Source: Serinicoccus chungangensis (GTDB lineage Bacteria > Actinomycetota > Actinomycetes > Actinomycetales > Dermatophilaceae). From it: 64,000 nt of DNA. Below are positions 40,873 to 49,743 of the stretch, piece after piece. The translations under genes and the position numbers were made by a program. The DNA lies in NCBI RefSeq assembly GCF_006337125.1, contig NZ_CP040887.1, positions 3,224,001-3,288,000 on the forward strand. The letters are read 5' to 3'. Every line of letters begins with the position of its first letter. The stretch's first letter is position 1. Under the pieces are notes generated by a model. The model searched no databases. It saw only the letters and a program-made list of their open reading frames with translations, and was not told the origin of the DNA.

Positions 40873-41751
40873 ATGCACACACGGACTATCGGCAACCCCA
40901 CCGTCGGCGAGCACCAGGTCGGCGCGATCGGCCTGGGGCTCATGACCTTCGACCAGAGCGGGGAGCAGCCCCGCGAGCAGCTCCTCGACACCGTGCGCGC
41001 GGCGCTCGACGCGGGGGTGACGCTGTTCGACACCGCGGACGCCTACGGCCCGGGCGAGAAGGGCGCCGGTGCGCAGGGCGAGAACGAGCGCCTCATCGCC
41101 TCGCTGCTCGACGAGCTGGGCGTGCGCGACCAGGTCCTGCTCGCGACCAAGGGTGGGCACGTGCGCACCGACGGCGGCGCCTGGGAGACCGACAGCAGCC
41201 ACGACTACCTCGTCTCCACCGTGGACGCCAGCCTCGAGCGGCTCGGCGTCGAGCAGATCGCCCTGTGGCAGCACCACCGGCCCGACCCGGACACCCCGGA
41301 CGAGGAGGTCTTCGCGACGCTCAAGGAGATCGCCGACTCCGGCAAGGTGGCCATGGTCGGGCTGTCCAACGCCGACCCCGCCCAGATCCGCGCGGCGCAC
41401 GCCGTGCTGGGCGACGCCCTGGTGAGCGTGCAGAACCAGTTCAGCCCCAAGTTCCGCAGCAGCTACCCCGAGATCGAGGTCTGCGCCGAGCTGGGCCTCG
41501 CGTTCCTGCCCTGGTCGCCGCTGGGGGGCCTCAACGACGCCAAGCAGCTGGCCGACCACCACCCGGCCTTCGCCGAGGTCGCCGAGGCGCGCGGCGTCAG
41601 CCCGCAGCAGGTGGCGCTGGCCTGGGAGCTGGCGCAGTCCCCGGTCGTCATCCCCATCCCCGGGGCCAAGCGGCCCCAGTCGGTGCAGGACTCCGCCGCG
41701 GCGGCCGACCTGCAGCTGAGCGACGAGGAGCTGGCCCGCCTGGAGGGCTGA
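40873..41751 (+). CDS. Aldo/keto reductase
   Basis: 292 residues, one TIM barrel. The catalytic tetrad is visible: DTADAYGPGEK (Asp, Tyr), LLATKGGHVR (Lys) and ALWQHHRPDPDTP (His). The NADP site lies in PVVIPIPGAKRPQSVQDSAA. It resembles the pyridoxal reductase/YajO-like branch and reduces an unknown carbonyl. The start is fixed by the TACGCT box; an in-frame ATG 45 bases upstream lies before that promoter. Confidence 0.88.
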   Translation: MHTRTIGNPTVGEHQVGAIGLGLMTFDQSGEQPREQLLDTVRAALDAGVTLFDTADAYGPGEKGAGAQGENERLIASLLDELGVRDQVLLATKGGHVRTDGGAWETDSSHDYLVSTVDASLERLGVEQIALWQHHRPDPDTPDEEVFATLKEIADSGKVAMVGLSNADPAQIRAAHAVLGDALVSVQNQFSPKFRSSYPEIEVCAELGLAFLPWSPLGGLNDAKQLADHHPAFAEVAEARGVSPQQVALAWELAQSPVVIPIPGAKRPQSVQDSAAAADLQLSDEELARLEG

Positions 41752-41777
41752 GCCTCCCGCACGGCCCCGGTTGTCGC

Positions 41778-41783
41778 TAGGCT
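41778..41783 (+). promoter_or_regulatory. -10 box of a leaderless promoter (772-residue protein)
   Basis: TAGGCT ends seven bases before the GTG at 41791. Confidence 0.65.
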
Positions 41784-41790
41784 TCGCCGG

Positions 41791-44109
41791 GTGAGCGCAC
41801 CGGCGGGCGCACCCGTGGACGTCGACTGGGCGCGCGTGGCGACCGAGTTCCACCGCGACCGGGACGTCATCGCGACGCGCACCGCCATCGCGGCCTCGCG
41901 GGTCGACCTCGGTGACTTCACCCGGGCGGTCGAGGGCCTGGTCAGCGGACCGGACCGCGACCCCGCGGAGGTCACCGCGGCCGTCGGGGCGCTGTGGTCC
42001 CGGGCCGCCGGCGAACCCGGCACGACCTTCCTGCTCGCCTTCGCGCTCTACGCGGAGGTGCAGCACGGCTGGGAGCTCAGCGCCGACACCGTCAACATGA
42101 GCGTGCTCATCGAGGCCGCCCGGGAGACCTGGGGGAGCGCGCGGACCGCCGTCGAGGACCCCGGGGAGCGGGCGCTGGTGGACCTGCTCGTCCGCCACCT
42201 CGGCGACCTGCTGGCCGCCTTCGAGATGGAGAACGGGCTCAACTGCTCGTGCGCCCTGGAGACGATCCAGGCCGCCGGGCAGGTCGCCGACGGGACGGCC
42301 TCCGTGCTCGCCGACCTGGGCGAGCTCGGCGCCGCCGGTCCCGCGGTCGGCCCCGCACCAGCGACCCCCGCCGGCCTGCTCCGTCGGGTGCTCGAGGCCC
42401 ACCACCTCTACTTCGACGGCGTCCGGCTCTCGGCCCAGACGATCCTCGAGCACGTGCTCGGGGAGGTCGAGGTGGAGGAGGTCGAGGCGCGCGCCGCCGC
42501 GCTGCAGCAGACCCTGAGGGACGAGCGGCTGGCGGTCGACGTCTACCAGAGCGAGCTGCGCGCCCACGTCATGGCGCTGACGGCCCTGGCGGCACGGCTG
42601 CGCTCGACCGCGCTGTCCGGGCTGACCTTCCCCGACCTCAAGGTGACGTATGTCGTGCCCTTCACCGCGCGCGGGGCGACCGACAACCTCGCGCGGGACA
42701 ACGAGCGGCTGGTCGGCGCGGTGCGCCGCAACGGTCACCGGCTCATCGGCACCGGTCCGCTCGCCCCGCTCCAGGTCCGCGACCTCGAGCTCAGCGACAT
42801 CTGGAGCCACGGCCGCGACGAGGTCTTCAGCGAGTCCCGGGAGTCCGAGCTCGAGCCGACGGCCTACGAGGTCGTCACCGCCGTGCTGCCGGACCTGTGG
42901 ATCCAGCCGCGCGCGCCGGGCCTGCCGCGGCTCGGGCCCTACCGCGTCGAGATCCGCTTCTCCTCCTTCGGCAACCATCACGTCCGCATCAGCGGGCCGG
43001 TGCAGCCGGCCGACGACGACCGGCCGCCCGGCTACCACGACCTCAACCAGGCGCTGCGCCGCGGATCGGGCTTCATGGGCGCCGAGGACGTGGTGCTCGA
43101 CTCCGGGGGTGAGGCCCACGGCTCGGTGGGACAGCTCGCCGCGGCCGTGGTCGAGATGGTGTCCGGGTGGGACGACCTGCTCGAGGTCCGCAAGCTGCGG
43201 TGCCACGTGGACCCGGCCATCGACACGCACGCCCTCGTCACCATGCCGGAGGCCGTCGTCCGGACCCCGGGCGAGGGCGACGCACCGCCCCGCGCCGTCG
43301 AGGCCACCGGGGAGCAGATCCTCGACGCGGTCGGCCCGCTGCTGCTCATCCCGGCCGAGCGCACCGCGGCGGGGCTCGAGGAGTGGCTCCGGTACGCCGA
43401 CCCCGGGCTCGACGCCGACATCCCCAACTTCCTCGGCCAGCTCGCGCCGCTGGACTCCCTCGCCGTGCAGACCGCCCGCAGCACCTGCCTCTACACCCCC
43501 GGGCTCCCGGACTGGTCGCTGCTGGGCACCAGCGAGCTCATCGAGTTCGTCGTGTCGTCGCGGGCCCTCATCCGGCAGTGGAACAACCACCTGCAGGAGG
43601 CGGTGGACGTGGCGACCGCCATGCTGCGGCGCCGGCTCGCCGGGGAGTCGCTCAAGACCGACGAGGTGCGCCTGCTGAGGCTGCGCCTGGCCGACCACGG
43701 CGCCCTCATCCGGCAGCAGCGGGCCCTGCTGCACTCCGAGGAGCTGGCCCGCTCCCCCGGGCACCGGCACATCCTCGACAACCTGCTCCACACGAGCGGG
43801 GCCTCACGGCTCGAGGCCGAGCTGGCCACGAGCATCAGCGAGCTGGACGAGCTCTACACCCAGCTCGGCGACGACGCGGCCGCCGTGGAGGAGGCCCGCA
43901 CCGCGGCCTACCAGAACCTCGTGGGGCTGATCCTCTTCGTGCTCGCGCTCTTCTCGCTCGCCGACCTCTTCGGCTTCGTCAACGACTCGGTCTTCCCCGC
44001 GCGCACGCCCGGGGTGGTCGTGGCCGCGGAGCTGGTCACCTATGCTCTGGCCATCGTCGGACTGGCGGTGTGGGGCGTCGTCGGGTACCGCAGGAGCACG
44101 CGTGGTTGA
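41791..44109 (+). CDS. Large protein with two C-terminal membrane helices, unknown family
   Basis: 772 residues. I do not recognise the family. The first about 690 residues are soluble and mostly helical, with a possible mixed alpha/beta section around residues 370-400 (YRVEIRFSSFGNHHVRISGP). A heptad-like stretch (ELATSISELDELYTQLGDDA) leads into helix 1 (LVGLILFVLALFSLADLFGF) and helix 2 (VVAAELVTYALAIVGLAVWG), then a short basic tail. The topology recalls CorA-type proteins but no GMN motif is present. NGLNCSCALE is a Cys-x-Cys near residue 153. Leaderless GTG. A GNAT gene overlaps its end by eight bases. Confidence 0.75.
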   Translation: MSAPAGAPVDVDWARVATEFHRDRDVIATRTAIAASRVDLGDFTRAVEGLVSGPDRDPAEVTAAVGALWSRAAGEPGTTFLLAFALYAEVQHGWELSADTVNMSVLIEAARETWGSARTAVEDPGERALVDLLVRHLGDLLAAFEMENGLNCSCALETIQAAGQVADGTASVLADLGELGAAGPAVGPAPATPAGLLRRVLEAHHLYFDGVRLSAQTILEHVLGEVEVEEVEARAAALQQTLRDERLAVDVYQSELRAHVMALTALAARLRSTALSGLTFPDLKVTYVVPFTARGATDNLARDNERLVGAVRRNGHRLIGTGPLAPLQVRDLELSDIWSHGRDEVFSESRESELEPTAYEVVTAVLPDLWIQPRAPGLPRLGPYRVEIRFSSFGNHHVRISGPVQPADDDRPPGYHDLNQALRRGSGFMGAEDVVLDSGGEAHGSVGQLAAAVVEMVSGWDDLLEVRKLRCHVDPAIDTHALVTMPEAVVRTPGEGDAPPRAVEATGEQILDAVGPLLLIPAERTAAGLEEWLRYADPGLDADIPNFLGQLAPLDSLAVQTARSTCLYTPGLPDWSLLGTSELIEFVVSSRALIRQWNNHLQEAVDVATAMLRRRLAGESLKTDEVRLLRLRLADHGALIRQQRALLHSEELARSPGHRHILDNLLHTSGASRLEAELATSISELDELYTQLGDDAAAVEEARTAAYQNLVGLILFVLALFSLADLFGFVNDSVFPARTPGVVVAAELVTYALAIVGLAVWGVVGYRRSTRG

Positions 44110-44755
44110 GCTGGTCGAGAGCGGTATGACGTCCGAGCGGGTCTGGCGCGACTGCTACGCCCAGGTGCTCGCCCCGTCGTTCCCCGCCGATGAGCTGGTC
44201 GGTGAGGAGGACTTCGTCGCCGCGTGCCGGCGCCCCTCCAGCCAGGTGGTCCTCGCCCTCGACGACCCGGACCCGGTGGGGGTGTCGGTCGTCGACGCCG
44301 GCGCGCCGGACGCACCGGTGGCCCTGCTGTCCTACCTCGCCACGCACCCCACCCGGCGGGCCGGTGGGGTCGGGTCCCGGCTCATGGAGCGGCTGCGGGC
44401 CGCCGGGCCGATGCTGCTCGTCGAGATCGAGGACCCCCGGGTGCACCCCGACCGCGGTTTCGGCGACCCCTGGCGGCGCGTGGAGTTCTACCGCCGGCAC
44501 GGGGTGCGGGTCCTGGACGTGCCGTTCTTCCAACCGCCGGTGGCGCCCGGCCGAGCCCGGGTCGAGGGGATGCTGCTCGGGGTGCTGACCCCGGGTGCCG
44601 TGCCGGGGCGCGTCGACGCCGGACCGGTCCTGACCTACCTCACCGACTACCTGCGGGGCTCCGGCGAGGATCTCGACGCGGCCCCGGCGAGCACCCTGCT
44701 GCACGCCCTGGCCGGCGACACGGTGCCGGTGGTCGACCTGCCCACCCGCGGGTGA
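44102..44755 (+). CDS. GNAT-family N-acetyltransferase
   Basis: 217 residues from a GTG preceded by AGGAG, overlapping the previous gene by eight bases; an ATG eight codons in is an alternative. LLSYLATHPTRRAGGVGSRL followed by MERLRAAGPMLLVEIE is the acetyl-CoA loop (R/Q-x-x-G-x-G/A) and strand 5, and WRRVEFYRRHGVRVL the late helix of GNAT folds. The acceptor substrate is unknown. Overlap suggests joint expression with the 772-residue protein. Confidence 0.78.
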   Translation: MVELVESGMTSERVWRDCYAQVLAPSFPADELVGEEDFVAACRRPSSQVVLALDDPDPVGVSVVDAGAPDAPVALLSYLATHPTRRAGGVGSRLMERLRAAGPMLLVEIEDPRVHPDRGFGDPWRRVEFYRRHGVRVLDVPFFQPPVAPGRARVEGMLLGVLTPGAVPGRVDAGPVLTYLTDYLRGSGEDLDAAPASTLLHALAGDTVPVVDLPTRG

Positions 44756-44793
44756 GGCGGGCCCGCCGGAGCACCGGCAGGGCGCTGCTCGAG

Positions 44794-45432
44794 TCAGCCC
44801 GGCTCGGCCAGCAGGTCGGCCCAGCGGGAGGCGCCGTCGTCGGAGAACAGGTCGGTGCCCACCACCATCCAGCTGGCCCCGGCCGCGAGCGCCTCGTCGG
44901 CGTGCTCACGTCGGACGCCGCCGTCCAGGCCGATGGGGCGGTGCGGGTCCCGGGCGTGCAGCTGCTCCACCTTGTCGAGCGCCCTGACGTCGAAGGCGGA
45001 CCCGGCGCGTCCCGGCACGACGGACATCACCAGCACCGCCAGCCCTCCGGGCACGACGTCGACCGGTGTCCCGGGGGAGATGGCCAACCCGGGACGGGTG
45101 CCGCGTCGTTCGAGGCGCCGAGCGGCGGCCCGCCAGTCGTCGGTCTCCGCGTGCACGAAGACGGTGTCGCACACGTCGGCCCAGGCGTCCACCACCCTGC
45201 TGGGCTCCTCGGCCATGACGTGGGCCTCCGCCTCGGTGCCGGTCGCCGCGGAGATCCGGGCCGCCTCGGCCGGGTCGAACCCGCCGGGCGCGGCGAACCT
45301 GCCGTCCGTGGTGTCCCAGTGCAGCCGCCGTAGTCCGGCATCCCGACGCGAGAGCACCGCCGTCAGCTGGCTCTCCGGCGGCACCGACCACAGCGATCCG
45401 GCGACCCTCGCACCCCGCGCCGGGTCACCCAT
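44794..45432 (-). CDS. Ribulose-phosphate 3-epimerase family protein
   Basis: 212 residues, TIM barrel. The metal ligands of RPE are recognisable in diverged motifs: LHWDTTDGRF (His, Asp), AEAHVMAEEP (His) and PIGLDGGVRREHADEALAAG (Asp). GASWMVVGTDLF is the phosphate-binding end. The usual DVMDG motif is altered to DTTDG, so this is an RPE relative possibly acting on a related sugar phosphate. Its start overlaps the end of the SorC regulator by eight bases, tying it to the sugar locus. Confidence 0.78.
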   Translation of the reverse strand: MGDPARGARVAGSLWSVPPESQLTAVLSRRDAGLRRLHWDTTDGRFAAPGGFDPAEAARISAATGTEAEAHVMAEEPSRVVDAWADVCDTVFVHAETDDWRAAARRLERRGTRPGLAISPGTPVDVVPGGLAVLVMSVVPGRAGSAFDVRALDKVEQLHARDPHRPIGLDGGVRREHADEALAAGASWMVVGTDLFSDDGASRWADLLAEPG

Positions 45433-46381
45433 CGACAGCCGCCAGCGCCGCCTCGGCGAGCTCGTGGTCGACGACGGCGCTGGTGATGAGCCCGCCCCGG
45501 ACCACCGCCCGGATCGCATCCGCTTTCTCCGAGCCGCCCGCGATCCCGATGACGCGGGGCACCGCCGTCAGCTGGTCGAAGGAGATGGAGACGCACCGCT
45601 TCTGGAACTCGGGGTCCACCAGCCCTCCGTCGGCGCGCACCAGGATGCCGGCGATGTCGGCCACGCACCCCAGCTCGACGAAGCGCTCGACGTCCTGCGG
45701 CGGGAGGACCTCCCGCACCTGGGTGATGGGAGGGTCCCAGCTGCCCACGGACAGGATGGCCGTGGTCACGGCCGGGAAGAGGTCCATCGCCATCGCGATG
45801 TCGGGGTGGTGCTTGAGGGTCTCCGCGGTGTCGGCGTCCTGGACGAACAGCGGGGAGAAGATGGGGCGCACGCTGCCCCCGACGCGTTGCGCCGTGTGGC
45901 GCACGATCTCGATGGGTGAGGCCCCCAGGTCCCCGCTGACGAAGCCGGTGAGCTGCACGACGGTCACCCGCGGCAGCCGGATGAGCTGGCTGGTCGTCGA
46001 CGTCAGCGTGCGACCCCAGGTCATGCCCAGGACCTCACCCTCCCTGACCGTCGTGCTGAGCAGCTCGGCCGCGGCCGCGCCGACCTGCTGGCGCACGTCG
46101 TCCTGCCCACCGTGGGAGCGGATGACGACGCACTCCTTGAGCCCCAGGGCCTCGGCGAGACGCGCGGCGAGCCCGGGGTCGGGCAGCCCGACGTCGTTGA
46201 TGGTGATGGTGACGACACCCTCGTCGCGGGCCCGGGCGAGGTAGCGCGCCACCTTGAACCGCGAGATGCCGAGCTCGCGACCGATCTCGGTGTGCGGTCG
46301 GTCCTCGAGATAGCTCAGCCGGGCGACCTGGGCCATGAGGATGCGGTCGCTGGCGGCGATCTCCTGGGCATCTTTGCTCAT
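45425..46381 (-). CDS. SorC/DeoR-type sugar-sensing transcriptional regulator
   Basis: 318 residues. The N-terminal HTH is PHTEIGRELGISRFKVARYL (residues about 30-50). The C-terminal sugar-phosphate-binding domain (EGEVLGMTWGRTLTSTTSQL; IGIAGGSEKADAIRAVVRGG) is the SorC type, which binds phosphorylated sugars as inducers. It is divergent from the catabolic operon and should control it through sites in the 135-base gap; its own transcript also carries the epimerase. Confidence 0.9.
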   Translation of the reverse strand: MSKDAQEIAASDRILMAQVARLSYLEDRPHTEIGRELGISRFKVARYLARARDEGVVTITINDVGLPDPGLAARLAEALGLKECVVIRSHGGQDDVRQQVGAAAAELLSTTVREGEVLGMTWGRTLTSTTSQLIRLPRVTVVQLTGFVSGDLGASPIEIVRHTAQRVGGSVRPIFSPLFVQDADTAETLKHHPDIAMAMDLFPAVTTAILSVGSWDPPITQVREVLPPQDVERFVELGCVADIAGILVRADGGLVDPEFQKRCVSISFDQLTAVPRVIGIAGGSEKADAIRAVVRGGLITSAVVDHELAEAALAAVDG

Positions 46382-46394
46382 CTGAGCATACTAG

Positions 46395-46417
46395 TCACAT
46401 TCTGGTCACAGATGTGA
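46395..46417. promoter_or_regulatory. Inverted repeat in the divergent SorC/operon promoter
   Basis: TCACAT and ATGTGA are perfect arms separated by 11 bases; a third GTCACA lies between them. The gap is markedly more AT-rich than its surroundings. It is a likely SorC operator, inferred from position. A TACGCT hexamer near 46451 may be the -10 for the plus-strand operon. Confidence 0.55.
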
Positions 46418-46516
46418 AATCTGCGTGAAATGGTGGCACGGTGAGCCCTACGCTCAGATGCGTTGGTCGCCGCTCAGGTGAGCAGCCTGGCCGTGAGACG
46501 AAGGAGTGCCGGACCC

Positions 46517-47170
46517 GTGACAGTCGATGACGACGTGCTGACCGTCGCGCGTGCCCGCCTGCTCTCGGAGGCCGACGGGATCCACCGTCTCGCCGACCGG
46601 CTGGACGAGACCTTCGAGCAGGCGGCGGCCGCCCTCCTGGGCTGCACCGGCAAGGTCTTCGTCGGCGGCTCCGGCACCTCGGGTGCCGTGGCACGGCGTA
46701 TGGCGCACGTGCTCTCGGTGACCGGGACCCCCGCGCTCTTCCTGGCCCCCATGGACAGCCTGCACGGCGCCTCGGGCGCGATAACGGACGAGGACCTCAT
46801 GCTGCTCGTCTCGCACGGCGGCTCCTCGCACGAGGTCGTGGAGACCGCGGGCATCGCCCGCGCGCACGGCGCCCAGGTCGTCGCGATGACCGGACGCACG
46901 GACAGCGACCTCGCCCGTCGGGCCGACCTCACCCTGCTCGTCACCGTCCCCTCCCAGGCCGACATCGGCGGGGTGATCGCCACCGGCATCACGCTGGCCC
47001 AGTCGGCCTACGGCGACGCCCTCGCCGAGGTCGTCATGCGCGCCCGCGGCTACACCTGGGAGCAGTTCATGCGCACGCACCCGGCGGGTGCCGTCGGGAT
47101 GCGTGAGGAGCTCCCGGAGGACCTCCCGCTCCTGCGGCTCCCTGCGCGCGCGGGCGGTGGGCTGCCGTGA
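46517..47170 (+). CDS. SIS-domain sugar-phosphate isomerase (KdsD-like, no CBS domains)
   Basis: 217 residues. KVFVGGSGTSGAVARRMAHV and VTGTPALFLAPMDSLHGASG followed by AITDEDLMLLVSHGGSSHEV parallel the arabinose 5-phosphate isomerase KdsD. The CBS pair that completes KdsD is absent. As Gram-positives make no KDO, the role is probably catabolic: interconversion of D-arabinose 5-phosphate and D-ribulose 5-phosphate or a similar pair. GTG start with AAGGAG upstream. First gene of the operon; the kinase overlaps its stop. Confidence 0.8.
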   Translation: MTVDDDVLTVARARLLSEADGIHRLADRLDETFEQAAAALLGCTGKVFVGGSGTSGAVARRMAHVLSVTGTPALFLAPMDSLHGASGAITDEDLMLLVSHGGSSHEVVETAGIARAHGAQVVAMTGRTDSDLARRADLTLLVTVPSQADIGGVIATGITLAQSAYGDALAEVVMRARGYTWEQFMRTHPAGAVGMREELPEDLPLLRLPARAGGGLP

Positions 47171-48633
47171 GCGCCGTCGTCATGGGTGTGGACAGCTCGA
47201 CGCAGTCGTGCACCGTCGAGCTGCGCGACGTCACCACCGGCGCGCTGCGGGCGCAGGGGCGAGCGGCGCACCCCCGCACGAGCCCCCCGGTGAGCGAGCA
47301 GCACCCGGACTCGTGGTGGGAGGCGCTGGTCGCGGCCACGCACCAGGCGCTCGCCGCGCTCGACCGGCCCGCCGAGGTGGTCGCCGTCAGCGTCGGCGCG
47401 CAGTGCCACGGGCTGGTCGTCACCGATGCCGGCGGCGAGGTGGTCCGACCCGCGAAGCTCTGGAACGACACCACCTCGGGCGCGCAGGCGCGCTCCATGC
47501 TCGATGCGCGCGGCGCGGCGTGGTGGGCCAACCAGGTCGGCCTGCTGCCCTCCGCCGCCATCACCATCACCAAGCTGGCGTGGCTGGCCGAGCACGAGCC
47601 CGCCTCGCTCGCCCGGGCGCACCGGCTGCACGTGCCGCACGACTGGCTGACCTTCCGCCTCACGGGTGAGCACGTCACCGACCGCTCCGACGCCTCGGGC
47701 ACCGGCTACTACTCCTCGGACACCGGCCGGTGGCGCCCGGACCTCCTCGAGGAGTTCGTGGGCGGGCGCGACTGGGCCCCCGCCCTGCCGCACGTGCTCC
47801 AGCCCGAGGAGGCCGCCGGCCGCGTCACCGACGAGGCCGCCGCGGCCCTCGGCATCCCCGCCGGGGCCCTCGTCGGCCCGGGCGGCGGCGACCAGCACCT
47901 CGCCGCCCAGGGCATCGGGCTGCGCCCCGGTGACCGGGCCTACAGCCTGGGCACCTCCGGCGTCGTCATCGCGCACTCCGAGGGGCCGGTGCACGACGTC
48001 TCGGGCGAGATCGACGGCGTCGCGGACGTCACCGGCCACTGGCTGCCCCTCGTCTGCACCCTCAACGCGACCAAGGTGACCGACACCGTCGCCGCCCTGC
48101 TCGCCGTCGACCACGGCACGCTCGGCGAGCTGGCTCTCGCGGCACCCGTGACGCCCGACCGGCCGGTGCTCGCGGCATACCTCGACGGCGAACGGTCGCC
48201 CCGCCTCCCCCACGCGCGCGGGATGCTGGCCGGGCTGACGGGCGACCTCACCCGTGAGCAGCTCGCGCTGGCCGCCGTCGAGGGCGTCGTCCTGGGCCTG
48301 TGGCGCGGGGCCCGGCGCATCGCCGACTTCGGGGTGCCGGGAGGCGGGCGCTCGATCGTCCTCGGCGGCGGCTCCCGGTCGGCCGCCTACCGGCAGGTCG
48401 TCGCCGACCTCTCGGGCAGCGACACCGTCACCGTGGACGCGCCCGAGGCGACCGCCCGCGGCGCCGCGGTGCAGGCCGCCGCCCTCGTCCACGGCGAGAC
48501 CGTGGCCGACATGACGCGTCGGTGGGAGCCCGCCACCGTGACCACCGACCACCCCCGTGACGACCGGGCCGCCGGCCTGGTCGAGCGCTACGAGCGCCTG
48601 GCCTCCCTGCAGGCCGACGGCACCACCTTCTGA
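47167..48633 (+). CDS. xylB: FGGY-family carbohydrate kinase, xylulokinase-like
   Basis: 488 residues. VVMGVDSSTQSCTVELRD is the N-terminal phosphate-1 loop, ISVGAQCHG-type VSVGAQCHGLVVTDAGGE and KLWNDTTSGAQ fit xylulokinases, GPGGGDQHLAAQGIG and YSLGTSGVVIA the second-domain ATP site, VLGGGSRSAAYRQVVADLSG the adenosine motif. It phosphorylates a ketopentose such as D-xylulose. Overlaps the SIS gene by four bases. Confidence 0.88.
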   Translation: MSAVVMGVDSSTQSCTVELRDVTTGALRAQGRAAHPRTSPPVSEQHPDSWWEALVAATHQALAALDRPAEVVAVSVGAQCHGLVVTDAGGEVVRPAKLWNDTTSGAQARSMLDARGAAWWANQVGLLPSAAITITKLAWLAEHEPASLARAHRLHVPHDWLTFRLTGEHVTDRSDASGTGYYSSDTGRWRPDLLEEFVGGRDWAPALPHVLQPEEAAGRVTDEAAAALGIPAGALVGPGGGDQHLAAQGIGLRPGDRAYSLGTSGVVIAHSEGPVHDVSGEIDGVADVTGHWLPLVCTLNATKVTDTVAALLAVDHGTLGELALAAPVTPDRPVLAAYLDGERSPRLPHARGMLAGLTGDLTREQLALAAVEGVVLGLWRGARRIADFGVPGGGRSIVLGGGSRSAAYRQVVADLSGSDTVTVDAPEATARGAAVQAAALVHGETVADMTRRWEPATVTTDHPRDDRAAGLVERYERLASLQADGTTF

Positions 48634-48669
48634 CCACCCCCTGCCACCACCTGAGACCGAGGAGACGAC

Positions 48670-49743
48670 ATGAGCGACACCCCCACCATCCCCGCCGAGA
48701 TGACCGCCAGCGTGCTGAAGGGCGTCGGGTCCATCGTCCTGGAGCAGCGTCCGGTCCCCCGGCCCGCGCCGGACGAGGTGCTCATCAAGGTCGCGAGCGT
48801 CGGCGTCTGCGGCTCGGACGTCCACTACTACGAGCACGGTCGCATCGGCGAGTACGTCGTCGAGGAGCCGCTGATCCTCGGCCACGAGCTGAGCGGCACG
48901 ATCGTGGCGGTCGGCAGCGACGTCGACGCGGACCGGGTCGGCGAGCGGGTCGCCGTGGAGCCGCAGCGCCCCTGCCGGGTCTGCGACTTCTGCAAGGCCG
49001 GTGACTACAACCTCTGCCCCGAGATGGAGTTCTACGCCACCCCGCCCGTCGACGGCGCCTTCTGCGAGTACGTCGTCATCCAGGCCGACTTCGCCTTCGC
49101 CCTGCCGGACTCGATCAGCGACCACGCCGGCGCCCTGCTCGAGCCGCTGTCGGTCGGCATCGCGGCCGCGCAGAAGGGCGGCATCCAGGTCGGTGACCGC
49201 GTGCTCATCGCGGGCGGTGGCCCCATCGGCATCATCACCGCCCAGGTGGCCCGGGCCTACGGCGCCGCCGAGGTCGTCCTCACCGACATCAACCCCGCCC
49301 GCCGCGAGCTGGCCTCGCGCTACGGCGTGACCCGGGTGGTCGACCCGGGGCAGGAGTCGCTCGAGGGCCTGGACGCGCACGTCTTCATCGACGCCACCGG
49401 AGCCATCCCCGCCATCAGCTCGGGCATCCGGGCGACCCGCCCCGGAGGCACCGTCGTCCTCGTCGGCAGCGCCGACGAGATCCCGCTCTCGGTGCCCGAC
49501 GTCGCGATGCGTGAGCTCAACGTCACCGGCATCTTCCGCTACACCGGCACCTGGCCCATCGCCCGCGAGCTGGTCAGCAGTGGCCAGGTCGAGGTCGACT
49601 CCCTCGTCACCCACGTCTTCGGCCTGGAGCAGGTGGAGGAGGCGCTCTCCGGCGACGGCGCGCAGGACAGCCTCAAGCGCATCGTCCTGCCCGGTGTCGG
49701 ACGCGTGGAGGACCCGGTCGCAGCAGCCCGGGGCGACCGGTGA
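48670..49743 (+). CDS. Zinc-dependent polyol dehydrogenase (sorbitol/xylitol dehydrogenase type)
   Basis: 357 residues, MDR superfamily. VGVCGSDVHYYEHGRIGEYV, GHELSGTIVAVG and LLEPLSVGIAA carry the catalytic zinc ligands; PCRVCDFCKAGDYNLCP holds the four structural-zinc cysteines; VLIAGGGPIGIITAQVARAY is the NAD motif. HYYEHGRIG is typical of L-iditol/xylitol dehydrogenases. It would oxidise a polyol to the ketose that XylB phosphorylates. Good GAGGAGA ribosome site. GTG of the ABC ATPase overlaps its stop. Confidence 0.9.
   Translation: MSDTPTIPAEMTASVLKGVGSIVLEQRPVPRPAPDEVLIKVASVGVCGSDVHYYEHGRIGEYVVEEPLILGHELSGTIVAVGSDVDADRVGERVAVEPQRPCRVCDFCKAGDYNLCPEMEFYATPPVDGAFCEYVVIQADFAFALPDSISDHAGALLEPLSVGIAAAQKGGIQVGDRVLIAGGGPIGIITAQVARAYGAAEVVLTDINPARRELASRYGVTRVVDPGQESLEGLDAHVFIDATGAIPAISSGIRATRPGGTVVLVGSADEIPLSVPDVAMRELNVTGIFRYTGTWPIARELVSSGQVEVDSLVTHVFGLEQVEEALSGDGAQDSLKRIVLPGVGRVEDPVAAARGDR

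Noticed and set aside
40099..43791. A 1230-codon minus-strand open frame
   Set aside because: It is antisense to a kinase, an aldo/keto reductase and the 772-residue protein, all of which have their own promoters and proper codon bias.
44756..44767. GGCGGGCCCGCC as a terminator between the GNAT and epimerase genes
   Set aside because: It is a perfect palindrome but has no loop, so it cannot form a stable hairpin of useful length.
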